Part shown: positions 51,025 through 59,992 of the stretch, one piece after another | Position numbering within the stretch: the stretch's first letter is position 1 | Layout of the letters: every line of letters begins with the position of its first letter | From: a bacterium | GTDB lineage: Bacteria > Cyanobacteriota > Vampirovibrionia > Obscuribacterales > Obscuribacteraceae | Assembly: GCA_018062085.1 (NCBI GenBank) | Contig: JAGOSY010000017.1 | Location: 62,001 to 126,000 of the forward strand | Length of the DNA stretch: 64,000 nucleotides | Reading direction: 5' to 3' | Translations under genes and position numbers: made by a program | Notes under the pieces: generated by a model | What the model was told of the DNA's origin: nothing | Seen by the model: only the letters and a program-made list of their open reading frames with translations | Databases searched by the model: none

Positions 51025-54000
51025 GTGCCAGCAAATATCATCCCTATGATTGAAAGCAATATCCAGGTATCAGCTTCTGGTACTGGCTTGCCGTCTGCGT
51101 CAACTGTATCGCCGTTAGCATCTATGAAGTTACCATTGGCATCTGGGGTTTTGCTATTTGGTACTGCATTAGACGCTGGATCTGATGACTCGTCAGCTTC
51201 ACTGATCTCTGAGCCGTCGACGCTTGGAGGTGCAGCGTTTTCTTTTTTGAGGCTGCTCATTTCTCGGGCGAAATCATTGTTTCCCACCGATGTTTCAATG
51301 GCTCTGCCGCCGGACGAGTTATAGAACTGTGGCAATGCCCCATTTGTCGCCCCTTGCAATATGGGTCTTTCAGCTTGACCTTTGTCGCCAATGGCGTCCT
51401 TGGCGCCGCCCATGGGTGACATCGCTATTTGCTTGGATTCTTCCCTGGCGCGTATCTGCTCGTTGTTGTCCAGCTTATCTCGATAGCTAGCCTGGGGTGC
51501 GTTAGAGAGGGTCTGGTCTGGTTGTGCTGACGAGGCAGCTGAACTCAGAGAATTGAGTTGATCTACTTTTGATTTGAAATTGCGTTCAAGGTTGGCTTTA
51601 ACGTTGAGATCTTCAGAGATTTTTCTTCTCAGTGCCCTGATCTCGCCCATCGGTTTGCGGAATCGATCTGAGAACTTAGTTTTAGGTTTGGCTACAGAAG
51701 CCAAAGTCTTTTCTTCGGGATCGGTAACTATGGCGCTTGATACGGGGCTTATGATTTGGAAGGCTTGGGCCAGCACGCCGGGCTCGGAGCTGCTGGCCTG
51801 CGTTGGGTTTTGCAAGTCTTCGGCAATTCTTTGGTTAGCCCAGATTTGCGCTAAGCGTTTGTCTCCAGTACCTCCAGGCAGAGCGCTGGGCAGTTCATTG
51901 GAGTTCGCGCCCTGGGTGAATACATATTCTGGCTCTGGGCTTGTGCTTGAGCTTGTATCTGTACTTGTGTTAGAGCAGGCATTAAAGAATGAGACTAGGT
52001 CGGTTTTTAGATCACCAGTGCGCTCAACTCTTACAAGGGACTTTGGGGTGTTGACGCCATTTAGGAGTTCATTGGGTCCAGCCATGACTTGCATATCAAA
52101 CAACAGTGGACGATCTGAGCGCTTCAGGCAAGCTTGAACATTTGCCGTGCTCTCTGATGTCATCGGTTGAGCGGCATGTATCCACAAGACTGACATTCTA
52201 TTGGTCATAGCCACCAGCGAAAGGGCATCGTTTAGGGTTGCCGAATCATCTTGGCCACCCTCGCCTTTCATTGCTTTCAATCTCTCAGCTGCGTTGAGAA
52301 CATCCCCACTGTTACCTTGTTGTAAGCCCGAATATAGTTCGGTTGTTGTGTCTCCGACTACCTTAATTTGCACGCTCATAGAGGGTGGAATGGCTTTCAA
52401 CGCTTCGGCAATTTGGGCAAAAGATTGCTGCATCGAGGCAGAACCGTCAATCACTATGAGCAGGCTGTTGATTCCGGGATAGCTAGCTGGCCGCAGATTG
52501 CGGGTGATTTTGAGGCCGGGGAGTTCACTTCCGGCGTAGGAAACGCTATTGTTCGTTGAATTTCTTGCTGCTGAAATAACTGCATCGAAACAGGCAAGCT
52601 GAGCGTTTTCGATGTTGCCCTTAAGTTCGTATGATTGTTTTATTTCATCTGGTACAACCGTATCTGTTTTCACTTCGTTTGCCTGCGCTACTTCTGCTTG
52701 CGTGATCTTTAGTGCGCCTGCAATCAGCGGTCCGTTTGATTTAATATCAACTTTAACTGGCGAATCAACCTGGAAGTTGCGCTCTAAAAATGCTGGCATC
52801 ATTAGTGACGCTTGCTTGTCTGTTGGTATAGACATGGGCGCGGCTATTTGTAGCTTCACTGTGACAGTCTGCCCTGGTTGCACTGGGTAGCATTGCACTA
52901 AAATTTGGTCGGTGCCGCAAGTGCTGACCAGTAGCGGGTCTTTTTTCTCCATTACTGCTTTTCTATAGCGCGCTCTGGCCTTGCTGCGCACCATGATGGT
53001 GGCGTCGCGTTCGACATTGTTGATTGTTAGTGTAGCTTTGGTTGTCACTGCATGCGGTGGCAACAGTATCTTTGCTCTGGCTTCACGATTGAATTTTGAG
53101 TCGTTAGTAAAGGCAATAGTCCAGTCGAGGCTAGCTAGGGCAATGCTGGGGTCGACGTTTCCTGTAATCTCTGATTGCGAAGCTGAAAGCCCTCTAGCGA
53201 CTCCGCAAACTTCTTCGCCGGCTATGTCTGTATCGATATCAAATTCATCATCAACACCCGCATTGAGGTTTGCTGGGTCGGTAATCACTCCGGTGTGTTG
53301 AATGGTAGCCCGGGCGGCTTTGGGGATAGGAACAGAGTTATAGGGTTTGCCTGTGACCTTAAAAAATACTCTTCTGTTTTGATCAATTGTTGTGTGATGG
53401 GCGCTTTCGTAGAGTGATCCAAGAATGTCTGTAGCTTTACCAGAACGCTCATAGCAAGAGCGCAGCAAGACTTCTTGGCTGCCGTAGCGCCTGAGCCAAT
53501 CTACTCCAGCGCTTGATTCGATGACGTTCTTGTCGGCTGCTTTGGCTAAATTGATTCTAGTCAAAGTCGATGGCAATTCAATGGCTATTACCATTACAAG
53601 AATGATCATGTGACCCATATGCTCAAACTGATGAGCATTGAAATATGTTCCTTTGCGGTCAGCCAGACGACAAACGGTTTTGCCAGCAATCAAATTACAA
53701 GGCACAGATAAGAGTGGCGCCAGACCAAGCAGGCCGAAACCAAGAGCTAGTGCAAAGAAACACGATATCGGTGTCAGTGGCAGAAACATGAGAGAGTAGA
53801 GGCAGCTTACGCCCATGGCCATCCCGCTCGCTAGAGACATGAAGGCGTAGTGATTGGAGAGATCTTTGCGTGTGCCCAGCCAAACTAAGAAATTGCTTAG
53901 CGGTATCAGGGCGAAAAGCACAACGTGACTGGCTGTGGGAAATGGGTCAAAGAAATTGTGAGCGCAAAAATGGAAAGTAGTTTCAAACAACAATGCTATT

Positions 54001-54155
54001 GTCGGCAAAATGACGCCGCAGAATAAAAATAGCAAGCCGCGCTTTTTTACTTGTCCATGTTCAATGGGGTCGAAATGTTTTGGCGCAAAAGCTTTGCTTT
54101 CGGCTTTGCCCTTGTCTGGCTTTTTATCTTTGGACAATTGCGCGGGCTGAGGCAT
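50985..54155 (-). CDS. VIT/VWA membrane protein with PEP-CTERM-like tail
   Basis: 1056 residues, ATG 54155 with GGAG five bases upstream. About five N-terminal helices (45-195), a VIT-like beta domain (about 330-460; SKARARYRKAVMEKKDP), a VWA domain from about 575 with MIDAS LIVIDGSASM, a coiled-coil and Asn/Gly/Ser-rich region, and a C-terminal sorting signal: PEADTW (1026-1031), one helix, then NNKKRK. The next gene is an exosortase, so this is presumably its dedicated substrate, resembling the MSEP-CTERM group paired one-to-one with an exosortase. Confidence 0.85.
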   Translation of the reverse strand: MPQPAQLSKDKKPDKGKAESKAFAPKHFDPIEHGQVKKRGLLFLFCGVILPTIALLFETTFHFCAHNFFDPFPTASHVVLFALIPLSNFLVWLGTRKDLSNHYAFMSLASGMAMGVSCLYSLMFLPLTPISCFFALALGFGLLGLAPLLSVPCNLIAGKTVCRLADRKGTYFNAHQFEHMGHMIILVMVIAIELPSTLTRINLAKAADKNVIESSAGVDWLRRYGSQEVLLRSCYERSGKATDILGSLYESAHHTTIDQNRRVFFKVTGKPYNSVPIPKAARATIQHTGVITDPANLNAGVDDEFDIDTDIAGEEVCGVARGLSASQSEITGNVDPSIALASLDWTIAFTNDSKFNREARAKILLPPHAVTTKATLTINNVERDATIMVRSKARARYRKAVMEKKDPLLVSTCGTDQILVQCYPVQPGQTVTVKLQIAAPMSIPTDKQASLMMPAFLERNFQVDSPVKVDIKSNGPLIAGALKITQAEVAQANEVKTDTVVPDEIKQSYELKGNIENAQLACFDAVISAARNSTNNSVSYAGSELPGLKITRNLRPASYPGINSLLIVIDGSASMQQSFAQIAEALKAIPPSMSVQIKVVGDTTTELYSGLQQGNSGDVLNAAERLKAMKGEGGQDDSATLNDALSLVAMTNRMSVLWIHAAQPMTSESTANVQACLKRSDRPLLFDMQVMAGPNELLNGVNTPKSLVRVERTGDLKTDLVSFFNACSNTSTDTSSSTSPEPEYVFTQGANSNELPSALPGGTGDKRLAQIWANQRIAEDLQNPTQASSSEPGVLAQAFQIISPVSSAIVTDPEEKTLASVAKPKTKFSDRFRKPMGEIRALRRKISEDLNVKANLERNFKSKVDQLNSLSSAASSAQPDQTLSNAPQASYRDKLDNNEQIRAREESKQIAMSPMGGAKDAIGDKGQAERPILQGATNGALPQFYNSSGGRAIETSVGNNDFAREMSSLKKENAAPPSVDGSEISEADESSDPASNAVPNSKTPDANGNFIDANGDTVDADGKPVPEADTWILLSIIGMIFAGTWLNNKKRKAQSS

Positions 54156-54250
54156 TTACATCTCCAGATTTCTGCTCTGAGCAATTAAGCCTAGGGTCCT
54201 GCCATTTGATATTCCCAAACCCACTACAATGTTAGCCGCCGATCAGAAAC

Positions 54251-54886
54251 TTGAAACTGGGGAATATCCTGATCTGCGGTTTCTTCTACGTTTGTTTCTC
54301 AGTTGATGCTATACGATTGTTTGCAAAGCCAATTAAAGAGGGTTCGCGGTTGGAAATTATCGGCGGAATACTAGTTTTGATTGTTATGCTGATTTTTTCA
54401 GGCATAAAGGTAGTTAAAGATAGTAACCGGTTGGTTATTTACCGCTTTGGCAAGGTCGTGGCTACCAAAGGTGCCGGCGTGCACTTGGTCATGCCGATTT
54501 TTGAGACTGCAGAGACCGTCGATACGCGGGTGAAGGTGGTAGAGACTCCTGAGATTACTGCAACTACCCTAGAGCTTGAAACAGTAAGTATCTCGGCTGT
54601 TTGTATGTTTCAGGTGGGAGATGTGGCCAAGGCTGTTACCAAGGTTGACGATTATGCAAGTGCCACTGGGGCCGTCGTGCAGACTGCTCTGCGCACTGCC
54701 GTTTCGCAGAATGACTTGTCGACTTTGCAAACTGAGCAAAAGGGAATTAACAAAAGACTGAAAGCCTTGGCGGAGAAGCAGACTCGCGAGTGGGGCGTCA
54801 ACATCAAGTCTATTGAGATCAAGCACCTTCAAGTTTTGCCCAAGCTAGCCGTAACTGAGATGGATGTTATCGAAGCGGAGGCTTAG
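54251..54886 (+). CDS. short SPFH/slipin-type membrane protein
   Basis: 211 residues from TTG 54251. Two N-terminal helices (1-24, 35-53) are followed by an SPFH domain: RLVIYRFGKVVATKGAGVHLVMP, ETPEITATTLELETVSISAVCMFQV, ALRTAVSQNDLSTLQTEQKGINKRL and WGVNIKSIEIKHLQVLPKL. The usual C-terminal oligomerisation helices of slipins are nearly absent. Its end overlaps the convergent DUF218 gene by 20 bases, perhaps reflecting truncation. Confidence 0.8.
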   Translation: MKLGNILICGFFYVCFSVDAIRLFAKPIKEGSRLEIIGGILVLIVMLIFSGIKVVKDSNRLVIYRFGKVVATKGAGVHLVMPIFETAETVDTRVKVVETPEITATTLELETVSISAVCMFQVGDVAKAVTKVDDYASATGAVVQTALRTAVSQNDLSTLQTEQKGINKRLKALAEKQTREWGVNIKSIEIKHLQVLPKLAVTEMDVIEAEA

Positions 54887-55715
54887 TCTCGGTTGGCGGA
54901 AACAAAGGCTCTTTCTTGCCTAGAAACTTAGGCTTGTGATCGGTCATCACATCAAGCCAGGCCGTCTCGGCGGCAAGTATTTCGCGGAAGTCGTACCAAG
55001 ATTGGATCGAGCCATACGACTGTATGCCCGCATCAACTCCGGTTACTTCTAGGCCCAGTTTTTGCGCTAGAAACATGGCGCGGGGCAGGTGATAACGCTG
55101 GGTGACGAGCACTGCTTGCCTGACCTCGAAGATTTCTTTGGCACGGTAAAGACTGTCGTAGGTTCTAAACCCGGCATAGTCGCAGGTTATGTCTGCAGCA
55201 GGAACGCCGTCTCTAACTGCCTCATCTTTCATAGCTTGGGGTTCGTTGTAACTAAGATGACCGTTGTCGCCTGTCATCAAAAGCTTTTTTACCTTGCCCA
55301 ACTTGTATAGAGTGGCAGCTGTGCTGATGCGATCCTTGAATTCGCGCGATCCAATTCCGGCACCAAATACAATGGCAACAGATGTGGGCGGAACTAGCTT
55401 TGCATCGCTATAGATTTTGTACGGCTGATTTTCTACTTCTTGGTAAATGGCAACGAGGCCGACTATTAGTAGAGCACTAACAAGCCCAGATATCTCTAGC
55501 CAGCGGCGACGCTTTGGGGCAGGAGTCGATGCCGGGGCAGGAGCAGAAGCGGGCGCGGGAGCAGGAGTAGAAGCAGGATCAGGAGTCGTGACCTGGTCGA
55601 TCACGGCTGGACTGGCCGCAGTCTTATCGTCTGCAGCTTTGATATCAACAGCCTTCTCTGCTGTGACTTGGTCCGCTGGGGCTTGGTTCCGGTCAATATT
55701 TTCGGGAGATTCCAT
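54867..55715 (-). CDS. SanA/DUF218-type membrane protein
   Basis: 282 residues from ATG 55715 (ATG/TTG further upstream possible to 55754). An Ala/Pro-rich cytoplasmic segment (about 20-75) precedes one helix and a DUF218 domain: SVAIVFGAGIG, RISTAATLYKLGKVKKLLMTGDN, YAGFRTYDSLYRAKEIF and VLVTQRYHLPRAMFLAQKLG. SanA-like proteins affect envelope permeability; the molecular role is unknown. Confidence 0.85.
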   Translation of the reverse strand: MESPENIDRNQAPADQVTAEKAVDIKAADDKTAASPAVIDQVTTPDPASTPAPAPASAPAPASTPAPKRRRWLEISGLVSALLIVGLVAIYQEVENQPYKIYSDAKLVPPTSVAIVFGAGIGSREFKDRISTAATLYKLGKVKKLLMTGDNGHLSYNEPQAMKDEAVRDGVPAADITCDYAGFRTYDSLYRAKEIFEVRQAVLVTQRYHLPRAMFLAQKLGLEVTGVDAGIQSYGSIQSWYDFREILAAETAWLDVMTDHKPKFLGKKEPLFPPTETKPPLR

Positions 55716-55747
55716 AGGCAAGGATTGTACCACTAGATTAAAAGTGC

Positions 55748-55776
55748 TTGACAACCGTGGCGAACATTGCTACATT
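55748..55776 (+). promoter_or_regulatory. sigma-70-type promoter
   Basis: TTGACA, a 17-base spacer and TACATT form a near-consensus vegetative promoter. Transcription would start near 55783, leaving a leader of about 230 bases before the MshEN-repeat gene at 56016. A T8 run at 55808 lies in the leader but without a clear stem. Confidence 0.7.
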
Positions 55777-56015
55777 CTGCGTTGAGGCAGTTTGTCTCCG
55801 GCATCCTTTTTTTTACTAAGACCAATTTACTAAGTCCATTTCAATAGGACCTGCGCACAAGACCTCGATAGTCTTTCGTAGCCGCTGCATATCTGCACTT
55901 TGATTGGTGCTGGTATCGCCAGTAGTGTTGCGTTAGTTTTATTTTGGTTCGTTAGGCTATCCCACAATATTACTACTGGCTTTAGAGAGCCCTCTCATCT
56001 TCGCGAGGCAATATC

Positions 56016-56870
56016 ATGCTGCGTATTCAAAAACCAATGTCAGACGGCCTGCGCCTCGGCGAATTGCTGATCGGTGCAGGAATTCTTACTAGGGACGCTG
56101 TTGAGGCAGCTCTCACCCTTGCTTTTGCCTCTAGACTGCCGCTCGGTCGAGTATTGGTTTCTACAGGGCAGTTGCAGGATCAGCAGGTCGACCGCTATGT
56201 TGCTGTGCAAAGGCGGGCTCGGTCTGGAGGTCTGGGTGTGCTTGACGCTCGAAGAGTGATTCAAGAAATGACTTGGGGTGCTGAGCATAATGAGGTTGGC
56301 CAACCGGAGAAACAACCAGAAGGGCCAGCTAGTCTTCTCATCGATTTGTTGGGGCAAGCCGGTGTGCTTACTAAAAATGAAATTCCATATGTGATGCGCT
56401 CTAGCATTGAAGCTGACATTACTTGTGGCCGTTTATTGCTCTTGCGCCGCCGCATCTCTCCTGCTTTCCATCGCTATTGTATAGAGCTATTGGTGCAATA
56501 CCGCGAGGGTAAACTATCATTTGCCAAGGCTGCTGATGAGTGCCGTCGCCTCTATCAAGGCGGTGCTTATGTCGATCAGCAAGAACACTGTGGTGCCAAT
56601 GAGAGTGCCCGCAAGCTGGGGCAACTTATGGTTAGAGCCGGATTTATCAATGAAACTGAATTGTTTGATGCTTTGGAAGTAAGTCTCAGTTTGAATCGTA
56701 AGCTCGGTGAAGTTTTAGTTGATGCTGGCATAGTCGTGCAAGAAGTTGTTGACCTATGCGTGCAGATGTTGAAGCGTATATTGTCGGGCGAGGTTCGCAC
56801 CGCTGAGGCAGCAGTTTATTTGAAGAGCCGTTATGTTATTAGTCAGCGACAGGGGCACTTTGCCAGTTAG
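56016..56870 (+). CDS. stand-alone MshEN/GspE-N repeat protein
   Basis: 284 residues, ATG 56016 with GAGG upstream. It contains repeats of the GspE N-terminal type: RLGELLIGAGILTRDAVEAAL ... LGRVLVSTGQLQDQQVDRYV (10-70), a divergent middle one (LLIDLLGQAGVLTKNEIPYVM, 108-165) and KLGQLMVRAGFINETELFDAL ... KLGEVLVDAGIVVQEVVDLCV (203-265). Such domains bind c-di-GMP in type II secretion and pilus ATPases, but here there is no ATPase. It may be a free c-di-GMP sensor or adaptor; binding is inferred. Confidence 0.7.
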   Translation: MLRIQKPMSDGLRLGELLIGAGILTRDAVEAALTLAFASRLPLGRVLVSTGQLQDQQVDRYVAVQRRARSGGLGVLDARRVIQEMTWGAEHNEVGQPEKQPEGPASLLIDLLGQAGVLTKNEIPYVMRSSIEADITCGRLLLLRRRISPAFHRYCIELLVQYREGKLSFAKAADECRRLYQGGAYVDQQEHCGANESARKLGQLMVRAGFINETELFDALEVSLSLNRKLGEVLVDAGIVVQEVVDLCVQMLKRILSGEVRTAEAAVYLKSRYVISQRQGHFAS

Positions 56871-56964
56871 ACAGATATTTGGGTTTTTCCGTCACTGTAG
56901 AAGGTAGAACGGGCGTATTCGCTATAGAATATGTAGCAATTGCTTGCTCAGAACTAAGGCGTGT

Positions 56965-57768
56965 ATGCTAAATCGTTTTCTTTTTAGAATAGCCAACGGA
57001 GCAGGTGTGCGAGCCCGGCCGGCCGGCAGAGTCAGATTTGCGGTCGCTGTTATCGGCTTTCTGCTTTTGACGGCTAACGCAGTGCATCCCTGCCGGGCGG
57101 ATGATGAAGATACTCAAGTCAAAGCAATTCTCGATCAGTACTATGACGATCAGTTCGAGACGGCGAAAAAACAATGCAAGACTCTTTTGGCTAAGCATCC
57201 TAAAAACCTCACAGCCCGCTACTTACTCGGCAATATTTGTGTCAAGCTCAATCAGATTGCTGAAGCAGAGGCTGCCTACCATTATTGTTTGCGAGGTGGC
57301 AAGGATTCTTCTGAGGCAGTCCAAGCCTACCAAGCCCTTGAGCAGATCTACGAACAGCGTCGTATGGGTCTTCGTTCAACCGGTGGATCAAGTAATGGTC
57401 CGGCCCCTCCCCGCCCTACCGCTGGCACCAATCACAGCAGTGAAGAACGCGTTCAAGAAGAAACAGCTCGCTTGCAAAAGGACGCCAAAGACAAGTTAGA
57501 GGTGAAGCAGCGCACTCTCGATGATCGGATAAAGCAAGAACAAAGGGTCATGCAGCAGCAGATGGCAAATGCTCCTCGCGGCAGGCGGGCTGGTTATTTT
57601 AGGCAAGAGTATCAAGCCCAGGTCAAGGCCGAATATCAAGATCGAGTGGACCGGCTGAAAAAAGATTTCGAGCGAGAAAAGGACGACATCAATCAGGCCT
57701 GCCAGAAGCGCATCGATGGCCTGACGGAGTACCATAGCAGTATTGAAAATCGTAAGTTGAACCGGTAA
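56965..57768 (+). CDS. secreted TPR and coiled-coil protein
   Basis: 267 residues from ATG 56965 with AAGG five bases upstream. A signal peptide with an unusually long basic N-region ends near residue 43 (VHPCRA). TPR units at about 50-120 (YDDQFETAKKQCKTLLAKHPKN, AEAEAAYHYCLRGG) are followed by a Gly/Pro/Ser linker and a charged coiled coil (about 155-265) rich in Gln, Lys and Arg. Probably a periplasmic structural adaptor. Confidence 0.65.
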   Translation: MLNRFLFRIANGAGVRARPAGRVRFAVAVIGFLLLTANAVHPCRADDEDTQVKAILDQYYDDQFETAKKQCKTLLAKHPKNLTARYLLGNICVKLNQIAEAEAAYHYCLRGGKDSSEAVQAYQALEQIYEQRRMGLRSTGGSSNGPAPPRPTAGTNHSSEERVQEETARLQKDAKDKLEVKQRTLDDRIKQEQRVMQQQMANAPRGRRAGYFRQEYQAQVKAEYQDRVDRLKKDFEREKDDINQACQKRIDGLTEYHSSIENRKLNR

Positions 57769-57820
57769 TTTGGGAATCATGATAGGTCCATGCTTCTCTC
57801 TTCTTCGAAATAGAGTTTCC

Positions 57821-58339
57821 ATGGAAACCATTTTTATAGCGTTTTCTTTGACGGGAGGTCAGGCTTTTAGTATGTGGCTAAATTCGTTACATTTTCCTGA
57901 TCTGCTTAAGTTGAATTCAGCGTTATTATGCGTCCTCATAGTTGTGGGGGTGTCTCTGACTGTTCGACTCATGTTTGATCCTACTCTTGGACGCTCGGAG
58001 CTTCCGTATGCCGAGTTCACCGAGATGTTGGAGAGCGGGAAATCGTCGGAGCGAATTGAGCGCCTGTATTTACAAGCGGAGCTTACCGATTTCTGGGGTC
58101 GTGATATTGCAAAGGTAGATCTGACTGATAGCCCGAATCTTCGCTATATGGTTGTTCCGCCTGATTTTTATCATCGAATGTTTCACGATTGTTGGCACAA
58201 AAAGTATAGTTTTCGATGCGGAAATATCTGCATGGATTGCGCACCGATGATACAGATTGTTGTTTCATGGGCTTGTAGCTTTGTATTGATTGCTTTTGTA
58301 CTGAATTTCAAGCGACGGAGACGGGCCAAAGTAACATGA
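57821..58339 (+). CDS. two-helix membrane protein, perhaps FtsH-ext-like
   Basis: 172 residues from ATG 57821 (no strong ribosome site). A helix at about 25-45 and another near 145-162 enclose a periplasmic domain beginning LPYAEFTEMLESGKSSERIERLYL, which recalls the YSEF...G.V segment of the FtsH extracytoplasmic domain. No ATPase or protease part is present. Four Cys residues (DCWHKKYSFRCGNICMDC) form a possible disulfide or metal knot. Family assignment is weak. Confidence 0.45.
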   Translation: METIFIAFSLTGGQAFSMWLNSLHFPDLLKLNSALLCVLIVVGVSLTVRLMFDPTLGRSELPYAEFTEMLESGKSSERIERLYLQAELTDFWGRDIAKVDLTDSPNLRYMVVPPDFYHRMFHDCWHKKYSFRCGNICMDCAPMIQIVVSWACSFVLIAFVLNFKRRRRAKVT

Positions 58340-58391
58340 TCGGTCATGCTATACTTTCCGCCAGGTAATCAAGCTATTTCTTACGGTATCG

Positions 58392-58409
58392 GGCACCATC
58401 CATGGTGCC
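58392..58409 (+). promoter_or_regulatory. hairpin next to ribosome site
   Basis: A perfect 8-bp stem GGCACCAT/ATGGTGCC with a two-base loop ends three bases before the ribosome site GGAGAAG of the gene at 58425. It could modulate translation; a four-base loop is more realistic if the terminal pair opens. Confidence 0.5.
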
Positions 58410-58424
58410 TTGGAGAAGCGCATC

Positions 58425-59930
58425 ATGACTATTGAAACTGCCCAAGCACCGAAGTACACCCTCGATAAATTCAACGGCACCAGTAGTAATTTTACTAAGA
58501 TGTCTCAACCACCAGATTCTAATGGCGCTGTAGGTCCATACCATTATGTTGAGTTTCTAAATGGTGTGTTTACTGTTTACGATAAATATTCGCACGCTAA
58601 GCTTGCTCAAATTACCGATCAGCAATTTTGGATTCAGGCTGGCATACCGCAACCAGGCTCTCTAGTTGACCCGCGCATACTTTACATTCCGAAAGCGGGG
58701 AAGTATGGGCACGGCCAGTGGTTCGTTGTGCAGCTACGCTTCGGGCAGGCCGTTTATCTGGCTTGCACTGATCCTGCCCACCCTAACCCGAGCCCGCTTC
58801 CTGGGGGCTGGAAAGCCGCTCAGTTCGATATGCGAGGCTGTGACTTTCCGCAGGTCGGCTATGACGGCAGAGGGATTTACTTGACTGTGCAAACGGCTGT
58901 GGGTTCTGAAGTGAGTGACGAATCTGAGCTAAGTAAGGAGTTAGAGCTAAGTAAGGAATCAGAGTCGAGTAAGAAATCCGAACCAAATGCCATACCTGAA
59001 AAGAGCGGACAATCTGAAGCGGTAGTTGCTGGCGCAGGACGCTGGTCTCAGTTTGTTTTTATACCGCAAGTCTCTGCACTTGCATTTCCTCCAAACGTCG
59101 GTCCAGATAGTGGCATCAAAATCTTCGATCCGATGGACCCAGAAGTATACGGAAACGGGCTCTACCCGGTTGCCGACTCGACAGGCTCGGCCTGGAAAAC
59201 TGCAACGTTTGTTTGCGCCAACAACCAAACATTGCATCAGCTGTCATACGTGAAAATGCTCACCGAACAGCGGGTGATTGTTAATCATTCCAGCATTGAG
59301 GTTCAGCCGTGGGAGTTCATGGGCTTCACCTACGTTAAGCAACCGGCTGCCTCGGGAGCCCTTAAGGTAGCATTCTACTCTTCAGATCTAGATGCAGCGC
59401 CTGTGAGTGACGGGTTTAACGTGTGGCTTACTCACACAGTGAAGAAGTTTGGAAGTCTGGCTGTACGCTGGTACCGATTAGCCATCGATCCTATTTCTCG
59501 CGATCTTAGTCTGGCGAACTGGGGTGAGCTATCGGATCCTAAAGGCCATTACGACTACTTCAATGCGTCAATTGCATCATTCGGAAAAGACGATTACACA
59601 GTAGTGTGTTTCTCCCGCTCTGGTGACACGACGACATCAAGTGATCCTAATGATCCCAACTGCGGAAATCTTGGCGCGTACGCTGCAATCATTCGCGAAG
59701 ATGGATCTGCGCCGACTATTGTGCCAATTGAAAGCGGGAAGTCAAATAACTTTCAACCCCTATCGAAACAGCAGTACAATCGGTGGGGCGACTTTTCGAC
59801 TATATGGCGCGATACCTGGGACCAGAAATCACGAAGCATGTGGCTGATCAATCAATACGTGGCGCAGGGTGGTGAATCATCAGAATGGTGCGAGGTGATC
59901 GCCAATCTGCATATTGATCCGCCTCAGTGA
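58425..59930 (+). CDS. beta-propeller-like protein with Glu/Ser insert
   Basis: 501 residues from ATG 58425 with GGAGAAG six bases upstream. The start PPDSNGAVGPYHYVEFLNGVF is characteristic of large beta-propeller proteins seen in environmental bacteria. Repeated aromatic-Gly-Asp strands (DPRILYIPKAGKYGHGQWFV, FNASIASFGKDDYTVVCFSRSG, YNRWGDFSTIWRD) support a propeller. Residues about 165-210 are a low-complexity ELSKELELSKES insert. No signal peptide is visible, which is odd for this group. Confidence 0.65.
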   Translation: MTIETAQAPKYTLDKFNGTSSNFTKMSQPPDSNGAVGPYHYVEFLNGVFTVYDKYSHAKLAQITDQQFWIQAGIPQPGSLVDPRILYIPKAGKYGHGQWFVVQLRFGQAVYLACTDPAHPNPSPLPGGWKAAQFDMRGCDFPQVGYDGRGIYLTVQTAVGSEVSDESELSKELELSKESESSKKSEPNAIPEKSGQSEAVVAGAGRWSQFVFIPQVSALAFPPNVGPDSGIKIFDPMDPEVYGNGLYPVADSTGSAWKTATFVCANNQTLHQLSYVKMLTEQRVIVNHSSIEVQPWEFMGFTYVKQPAASGALKVAFYSSDLDAAPVSDGFNVWLTHTVKKFGSLAVRWYRLAIDPISRDLSLANWGELSDPKGHYDYFNASIASFGKDDYTVVCFSRSGDTTTSSDPNDPNCGNLGAYAAIIREDGSAPTIVPIESGKSNNFQPLSKQQYNRWGDFSTIWRDTWDQKSRSMWLINQYVAQGGESSEWCEVIANLHIDPPQ

Positions 59931-59992
59931 TTTTGATATGTGGTCGCTGCTCTAAAAGGCTTAAACCGCCACTCAAAATCAGGAGCCTACAT

